This document shows positions 56,326-64,000 of a stretch of 64,000 nucleotides of DNA, in pieces. This DNA comes from Protonemura montana (Eukaryota; Arthropoda; Insecta; Plecoptera; Nemouridae), in NCBI GenBank assembly GCA_947568835.1, contig OX387610.1:14365001-14429000 (forward strand), in the 5' to 3' direction. Positions within the stretch are counted from its first letter, which is position 1. Each line of letters starts with the position of its first letter. The translations under genes and the position numbers were made by a program. Under the pieces are notes generated by a model that ran no database searches, was not told where the DNA came from, and saw nothing but the letters and a program-made list of their open reading frames with translations.

Positions 56326-58164
56326 GTTAAAGTAAAGTAATCAATCAAGCTAAGTGTAATGCGGCGCAGTGGCGCTCTCTCCATGTGGATTGTCAAAGCT
56401 AGAGTTGGAAGCTTGGGGTTTATTTTAGGTGAACTCAATACGTTAAGCTCACTACGCATTAGCCCATTGGTTTGCATGTTCAAGTAGCCCGGGGTTAATA
56501 TCTGTTTGCAATGCTTTTGTATTGTGCATTGAATTGTCAAGCGATTCTGCAATCGGGCTTGCGGTTTAGTCAACTGGATAATAATCCGTGGCTTGATTTC
56601 ATCGAAAATCACCAAAAAGAACTAATTTTTTGGCTTGGATCACCATGGTTTAAATTAAATTCGTGCAAAATTCGTAAAAAACTGAATAAATACCCAAATA
56701 TAAATGTACCAATTGTTCCTAATTTAAAAGATTGCTTGGTGGGGTTCAACGACGCACTCTTTCCCAACAATTCGTGACACGCTCTGCCACAATCCACAAT
56801 TAAACAAAAGTGAAACAAAAAATATATCCCATAAAAGTTTTGAACCATATATGTAGAAACGAGCGATTTTTTCGCTTTATTTATCTCTCTGTTTTTCCTC
56901 AGGGAACCCGACTTTTTTCCCCTCTCCATTGCAAGAATTTGAATTAGAATTTCCTGCATCAATGCCCTAGCGTGCGATTCTATGGCATGAAAGTACAGGT
57001 AGGTATAGTGCATTTACCTGTAAACTGAACAAACTCATATTATTGCTACTCAAAGAGCGACCCAGCGCTTTCAAAATATCTTTTATACCCAGGAACTGCA
57101 AGGTTTAGACAATCTAAGATTTGTCACATCAAAGTTCTACCATTTTGATACTAGCAGGGGTTCAAATTCATAAAAGTTTACTATTATATTACAAAAAAAT
57201 TGCAAAAATGTATTTTATTTTAGAAAAACTATCAAAATGCGTTTAATTTAAATAAATTTAAGGTTCAAAGCACCCGTTTTCTAGTCTAGCATTTAAATGA
57301 ACCGTCAAATATGTAATATAAACGATTTGAAAAACAATAGTTTTGTATCGCTTTCCATCCAGATACTTTTTCACCACTAAACACCGTAACAGAATATGAA
57401 ATCAAACACCCGTGGGTTGGGGCAGGAGTGGGTGCAGGGGTAGGTGCAGGGGTGGGTCTATAAAGGGGCCCCGATGCTCTCTCTCTCAGCATGATTCCGA
57501 TTGGTTTATACCAGCGATATTATGTGACTCGCTGATGCAAGAATATACCGTCATAAGTCAATAAATTGGAAAATTCCGCTCGCAGGCAAAATAAAAACAG
57601 GGATTTTCCAGCCATTTCCCGATCGTCGCCGAGTCCCGGTCTGCGCCGGGTTCGTGGTACGGGTTCATACTTAGTACCGTTGGGAAGTAGATCTCGTTTC
57701 CCGGGAAGTAGCACGGAAAGAATTTGTCGCAAAAAGTTGCCAAGTGAAAATCTAGGTACAAAGTAATGCAGGTTTTGCTGCGCTTGGGACGCAAAACAGA
57801 AATGAAAAACGAGCGAAAAGATTGTTATTTTTTTTTTAGTCATGGTTCGGTATTTTATTATTCGTCGCGAGCTCGATTTGGAACGAAACTGTTAAAAAGG
57901 TACGCGATTTAGATGTCAAGAAATATTCTTGGAAACTTGAAAATGTTCCTGGATTTTAGTCTGAGGTATAAATGTATATATTTTTTTATTTCAAAGCATA
58001 CCAAAGCAAGTATAAACGTGGAGATCCGCTTAATTTATCGGCAACTTTACTCCGAGTTATTGAATATTGATTTATTGCTCGGGTTATGAATCTTGCAAGT
58101 CACAAATCAAACCGACCTTCTTATTTGGTTAGCTCGTGGCAGACACTAGCGCTACTCACTTACA
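56326..58164. other. Noncoding region
   Basis: Contains a short GGGTGGGTGCAGGGGTAGG tract at 57425-57455. No exon or repeat family recognised. Confidence 0.35.
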
Positions 58165-58195
58165 AACTCTACCAGCGTCTTCACTTAGAGCCATT
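58165..58195 (-). CDS. Candidate first coding exon of a minus-strand gene
   Basis: ATG at 58193-58195 in a good context (GAAATGG) opens MALSEDAGRV and meets the strong donor GTTT|GTAAGTGAG at 58164. It leaves one base, whereas the first visible iRhom exon needs two, so another exon would have to lie between. Location and strand allow it to be the iRhom start, but nothing in the ten residues proves it. Confidence 0.2.
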
Positions 58196-58349
58196 TCATT
58201 CATTTCACCTCAAACCACTAAAGTATTAAAATTATAGTTTACCAAAATAACGTTGCAATTCTTCTGGTTTCAGGGGTTTCAGGGAATTTTATTTATTTCT
58301 GTAAGAGCATTTCTAGCTTTGAATTAGTTAAAAGTCTAAGCGCTAATGT

Positions 58350-58620
58350 TTAACTGTCTTTAAAATGGCCGCCAAAAGACTGCTTTTACCGCGAAAAAAA
58401 ATATGGGATGCCGCCAGGTGGAGACACCGTCGCTTCGAATGTTAGGTTAGGTTTTGTTTTGAGACTGGTTTACACTCAATTGGTTTGTATTAATGCTAAC
58501 CTCAACAATTGATAAACATGTTTAGTTATTTTGATTTGTTATTGTATAAATGTTGAGGTTTATTCAAAAGAGCGACAGCAAGCGCCATCGGGTGGTCACA
58601 GCGGTTACTACGTATAGAAA
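58350..58620 (-). mobile_element. Reversed copy of the 45166-45680 family
   Basis: Reads AAATGGCCGCCAAAAGACTG, GCCGCCAGGTGGAGACACCG, TTACACTCAATTGG, CTAACCTCAACAATTG and one unit fragment CAAGCGCCATCGGGTGG. The order is reversed with respect to 45166-45680. Confidence 0.7.
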
Positions 58621-59236
58621 GACAGTCAAACTTTGACTTATCGGAAATCAAAGCTTCAAAGCACATTTGCGATAATGGGAAATCATTAGCTTCGTTTATT
58701 TTTTGCATAAAATATTTGAAAACTTAGCAGTTTCGGATCGCGTGCACGCAAAAGCACCGAAATGATTCGACACAAAACATTGCAAATCGTCAAATCACGA
58801 CACGTGTTTCTCTTTAGAAAAGTGGCCGTCAAAACGTCGCGACTTTTATGTGTTTGCGGTGCAAATAAAGCAAGAATATGTCGACTGTGTTTGTCTTTTG
58901 AGTTTTGTTCGGTTATTTCAAAGTGTATATGGAGTTTAGTTGAGAGCGACACTCGAACAAAACTTTGCCGAGTCTGTTTGTGTTCACTAAAAGGTTGGCA
59001 ACAATTTGTGTGAACATGTCTAGAACTGCACGAAAAGGAAAGGTGCACTCGGCAGCGAAATTCTTCTTTAAAGCTACTCGCAGAAAATGGAAGCTCTGCG
59101 AAATGGTTTACCTGTTAAACCACAAGAGAACACCTGGGGTATGATCTACTAAACAGAGATTAAGTTTACACCTGGAGATAAAATATTCTCAGTCAATCAC
59201 GGAAAGTGTTTGCAGATTTTTATGTGTTTTTTTACC

Positions 59237-59393
59237 ATTGCTCTAACCCTTGAAGAAGTAGCTAGTACATGTTACGAAACGTTGGGAAATTCAGTTGTTC
59301 TTTACTTAGCATTCAAAGCCCAGTTGAAATAGTTTTTGTTAAAACTAGTGCTAAGGATAAATCAAGTAGACATGAGTCTAAAAACCATCATAA
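59237..59393 (+). mobile_element. CATGAGTCTAAAAACC-family element, single orientation
   Basis: Runs from TGCTCTAACCCTTGAAGAAG through CGTTGGGAAATTCAGTTGTT to GACATGAGTCTAAAAACCAT, CATAAAA. A complete non-palindromic copy. Confidence 0.82.
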
Positions 59394-61566
59394 AATCCTT
59401 ATATTTATCATTATCCCGGACATCTGCTTCGAGGATCCAACTTTTCATGTTTCACTGTCCTATTATCACCGTGTGCAGAATTAGCTTATCCTACCAACAG
59501 ATTAAATAGTTTACATTTCTGTGATTTACTCCAAATTTGTATGAAATCAAACAAAAATCTTATGCCCATTCTATCCGAAATCAATTGACCTGAATGACTG
59601 CCAACATTACTTCACTATTTCGACGTCAATACTTAAAAATGTAATTGAACACAATGACTTAGCGAATTACATCCAATTTGATAAGTATTATTTGAGTGAA
59701 CTAAAAACAAGTGAAGAAAACTTGACAATTTGACACTTCATTTAAAACTGTCACTCCAAACTTTCAACAAGGCCATGAGCTTATAGTAACTCTGATTTTT
59801 TTTATTTCAAAAATATACTTGAACAGACAAAATGTGTTTCAACCTCAAATCAACTCAAACAACTCCTGTGATTTCTAGGTTAGAACGTGTAAGTTACTGT
59901 AATATTCATTTCATTAACGTCATCGTCACTACTTCTAAAATACTAACTCAAAGATCCTTTATAAAGTCTCTTAGAGAAGGCAAACTACACAAAAAGAATG
60001 CCACATATTTGTTTAGTTTCGTATGAGTCAAGGCTGATAGAGAAGTGTCTTAAAACCTTTATACTAACGTACACTAGCAGTAGCTTATCTAAAGCTAATT
60101 TAAATAGTTTCGTAAGTCGCAGAAAGTTTAATGGAGTCTAAATTTAATTAATCAACTCCTTGGATCGGTCCAGGGATCAAAAAACCCCCGTTATTTTGGG
60201 TATACCGTGTTTTGCGGGCAAAAAAGTTCGAAAGACGTTCTTCGATTTGCATTAAATTATCGCATGTCTCTGCCCTATTAGCCCTCGAGACCGTCTGCAT
60301 TCCTCATTTCCCGGCCAATTTTCTTCCCCAACAAAACTCGGATAGGTAAACGTGATTAATACTAAATGTTTCATCATTTCTTATCTCAAAAAGATTTAAT
60401 CTCGTTGAAAAGTTGAATTCAATTGCGATTTCCGTGCTGCGATTTCTAGCTTCCACGTCCAGTATCGATCGTCACGGTTCAATTATATTACATTACAGTA
60501 TTGAACATTTCCGCAAATAGGAAACGATTCAATATTTAAATGTATTCAAATAGGACACTTCTAAATAAATTATACGTCGTCTATCGATACACAAAATAAG
60601 TAGATAGCTTATGGTAACGCCAATAATGACGGCTCAAAAGACCGAACAAGAGTAAAAAAGGTTTACACCTTGAAAAGTAAATTGTGGAATACCTCAATAC
60701 CATTATATGTAGATAGCGTGTCAAAGCTCCAATCATAGCCTGATATTCTAAATGTAAAAGAGCATAAAAGTCACATTACAGACATAAAAAAAAAAAAAAA
60801 AAAAACACTCATACAATAGTTGTGTACGTGGCATGACCTGACCCCATTTGACCTGATAGAGTATGCACCAAAACTTTGCTGACCTGACGTAACCCTAAAC
60901 ACGAGCCAAGATGCAAAGTATGCAATGAGATGCAATAAGATGCACTTTGCATTCTCTAAAGCTCCATGCAGCATGAAGTTAGCGTCAAAGCTGCAAGAGT
61001 ATCCATAGAAATAAAGCTATATGCTGTGACACTGTGAAAGCTACCGTGCTATTGCGAGACCGCTGAATGCGTTTTATAAAATATCTTATTTTATATACCG
61101 TGACGAAATTGCTTGCATAAATACGGTCGGTAATCTGTCATCGCATGTGGAAAGAACGAGCGCCTTAATACTTTTAGAAGTTATGTGTGTTAAGTTATGC
61201 GGGTATTTTTTTTTATGAAATCAATATAGTAAAACACATTGTTTGAACAGTTTCGGTATGTTTGACATAAAAATTTTTGTACGGTCGCGTTTAACGGTCG
61301 TTTTCTTTGAAGCAAACAACTAGAAATAGGAAATTTACTGGAAAATCGACGTAGAAGCACATTGTAGAATGCAATTTGATATCGCTCATGCATCTACGCG
61401 CGGTTTACTTCCATTTTGGTAAATTCTATGAGCAAGTACAAGAATTGAGCAGCCAAACTAGGGACTTTTATCCTTGCTGATTTAGATTGGCCATATGAAG
61501 ATAGGAACTTAAGAGATGTATTAGATTACAGAAGGAATTTCATGCGTGAAGCGATATACATATGTT

Positions 61567-61815
61567 ACTAACAAAAACTATTTCAACTGGGTTTTGAATG
61601 CTAAGTGAAGAACAACTGAATTTCCCAACGTTTTGTAACTTGTACCTGTTACTTTATCAAGGGTAAGCAGCAGTCCTTGAAGAAGTAACAGGTACAAGTT
61701 ACAAAACGTCGAGAATTCTAGTTGTCCTTTGGTTAGCATTCAAAACCCAGTTGAAATAGTTTTTGTTAAAACTAGTGCTAAGTTTACATCAAGTAGACAT
61801 GAGTCTAAAAACCAT
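61567..61815. mobile_element. Palindromic CATGAGTCTAAAAACC-family copy with 10-bp duplication
   Basis: TACATATGTT at 61557-61566 and again at 61816-61825. The left half (AACAAAAACTATTTCAACTG, AACTTGTACCTGTTACTTTA) is the reverse complement of the right half. The only single-copy part is the 3' end CAAGTAGACATGAGTCTAAA. Confidence 0.88.
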
Positions 61816-64000
61816 TACATATGTTTCTCTTCATCAATTTTTGACATAGAATAAGTACCTACATAAAAAAAAGGTTTCAATAATTTGTACTTTATTTTTT
61901 TTTACTATTTTTTTAGCTAGGTGTTGACCTAGCTATAGAACCGTTTCGGATCTAACAACTTAGATCCAGCAGCTGAAATCTAAGATACTAAAACTATTTG
62001 TAACTCATTAATAAAATATGTTTATTGGAAATAAAATCGCAATTCGCAGTCAGCAAAACTCTCACGAGACACAAAGTAAGCACTAAAAACTTGGCTGAGG
62101 TCGTAATGGTATATCTGAGCGTTACAAAATCAATCAAGTACATCTATAATAGCAAGATACTTATCACTGCAAGGAAACCTGCAATTTTCCTTGACTGACT
62201 CCTATCATTTCCCACCACCATTTCCCGACAGCAATCGAGCTTTTCCGTGAAACTTAATACCAGTGAACAGCTTCCACCTGCTCCAACATAGAAAGTAGGT
62301 ACAACGTATTACTGATATAACTAACTCAGCTCTGAAACTACTACTATTTCAATTTCAACATAGCGAGCGTGTAGTCGAATGAATTGAATAAAAGCTAGCA
62401 ATCATTTCCTAGTCCTTCTCACCGGCACTTGCTCTACAAGGTGATCAATATCACAGACATATCTGACCCGTTTCACGAACCAGAACTTCACAGGTGCTAA
62501 TCGAGTAATTAAAGTTTTACTTTTCTTGCTTGAGAAAGATTGAGTCGTTGCCTGGCTCGTGTATGTTCAGCTAAGTGTGCAAAATGGTTCCGCATCTAAT
62601 TTACACTAAAGAATAGGAAGAAATAAAAGCGGTCTCTCAAAGTGCGAATGCTAGCTTCTTCATGACGGTCACATCTGTCGGCATTTCCCGAATGTTTAGC
62701 AAGGAAGGTACACTGGATGGAAATTACGATTTCAAATTAAAAGATACTTTCCAATGTCTTTGTTTTTCACTCAGTTTCTTTATAAAAACAGAGACAGTTT
62801 AAGTATTACGAGTTACGCAAGAGTGTTAGTTGTTGGGTAGTCGCAAAAAGCAACTCGCCGAAAATGTCTGTCTTTTACTCAGGAAAATTGAGCGCTGTGA
62901 CAAAGATTTAGATTTTATAAATATCTCTGATACTTTGCTGAAGGAGCCGGGCGAATGGTTGGAGGCGAATAAAGACGAGAATTTGTACCAATTCTAAACG
63001 GCATGCCCCGCAATTCGGCAAGATGTCCAATTAATTTGCTCGAGACAGTATCTAGCTTGTCAAGCTTAGAAATTAAAGCGTGCAAAATGAATAAAACCAT
63101 GGCGCAGCTCTAGAGAGAGGCAAATTATCAGAATAATTAACTTCGTTTTGTGATGGCGTTCTCGGTATGGTAAGGACGAGGTGGGGGTGAAAGTCAAGGC
63201 ACTGTTTGAGTTGAAACTTCGCCGAAAGAGTCGTTTGAATATTTACGAGGCGCGTTGGCAAATATCAATTCGTTGGATGGATGAGACTTTTGGGTGAAAA
63301 GAAAAAAATTTCATAGGCTTGCTGCATGGAGATGAAAATTAGTTCCTTTTATTATAATTGTGACTTGGTTTGTAAAGAGGCATATGCAAAAACGCCTTTA
63401 TGGGACGGTTTGGTCGGGACGAGACTAGTTGATTGAGTCGCATTGATGTTCCCTACAAACAGTCGCCGCATTTCGTCGGTGAGTTTCAGTGAAAAGTCGG
63501 CCCCCGCTTTGACGAGATACGTATATCATAATGTTTCAATCAAATCGAATCCCGACGGGTGAAAATACGCGGCGTCCCAAGAGGTGGCCATTGGGTCAAC
63601 AGTGATCGAAATCTGTCACGTTTGACGGAAAACTAACACGACTTTTCCGCGCCAAAAAATGGCAATTACTTGACGTCACATAATTGGGTCAAAGGGGAAA
63701 AAAAGCTGTCAATTTTAAAACAACAGCCGCGACAGCATCGATAATTTCTAACAAGCGAAATCAAATCGTGACATTCACGCAAAGCGAAACGGAAACAAGT
63801 GGCGCGATGTTAAAAATGTCAAAGTCAAATCATGTTTTTATTATAAAACACATCAGAAATAACACAATTAAAATTGCCACAAATTAGGGGAACCAATTAT
63901 AATTCCATTTCCTAAAAACTACCTTCAAAATAACATAAAACGTGCACAAATCAAACATCTACCCTCTCAAATAATTTCCAAATTCTGTTATCATCTCGGC

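Larger units (their letters stand above)
58621..64000. other. Mostly noncoding region to window end
   Basis: Apart from the two elements listed here (59237 and 61567), I see only short open frames. A perfect TGACGTCA lies at 63671-63678. CpG density rises near 62.9-63.7 kb, but no exon is supported. Confidence 0.35.

Overview
The window is eukaryotic, probably from an arthropod or close relative. Coding exons are short and separated by introns of about 0.3 to 8.6 kb with GT..AG junctions. The surrounding DNA is AT-rich without obvious CpG loss, and pol III-type short interspersed elements, fold-back elements and minisatellite arrays fill much of the rest. The main gene reads most like the inactive rhomboid (iRhom) of arthropods. 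The clade call is a judgement from protein wording and is not proven.

Layout. (1) 0.6-1.2 kb, plus strand: a possible terminal exon (635-832) and a polyadenylation signal (1202-1207), both weak. (2) 2.0-3.9 kb: a 292-bp tandem duplication, then a row of tRNA-like B-box sequences and a 45-nt T tract. (3) 4.77-6.70 kb, minus strand: a six-exon gene I do not recognise. Its splice phases agree at every junction, but exon 3 contains a frame break and the last exon runs into the 3' tail of a 5S-derived element. (4) 9.365-33.856 kb, minus strand: thirteen coding exons of an iRhom pseudoprotease, 890 codons without a break, lacking only the extreme N-terminus. (5) 34-64 kb: upstream sequence without a confirmed gene. 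It holds tandem arrays, fold-back elements and a few weak candidates for the first iRhom exon.

Both genes are on the minus strand, about 2.7 kb apart. iRhoms are catalytically dead members of the rhomboid family that escort ADAM17-type sheddases and EGFR-pathway clients through the secretory pathway. The predicted protein has a Ser/Pro-rich cytoplasmic region with an RSTSAP site, a cysteine-rich luminal iRhom homology domain, and GPAG where active proteases have GxSG.

The most unusual content is the repeat biology. One element family carries tandem 52-bp copies of a tRNA head, in which only the end unit has a B box, framed by inverted terminal arms. A second family carries tandem 91-bp copies of the internal-promoter part of 5S rRNA. 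A 500-bp MITE with a TTA target duplication carries 92-bp tandem repeats inside. Two 423-bp fold-back elements have 7-bp target duplications. Several copies of another short element are palindromic yet flanked by 10- and 13-bp duplications. Several of these arrays recur tens of kilobases apart, so minisatellites here appear to travel inside mobile elements.
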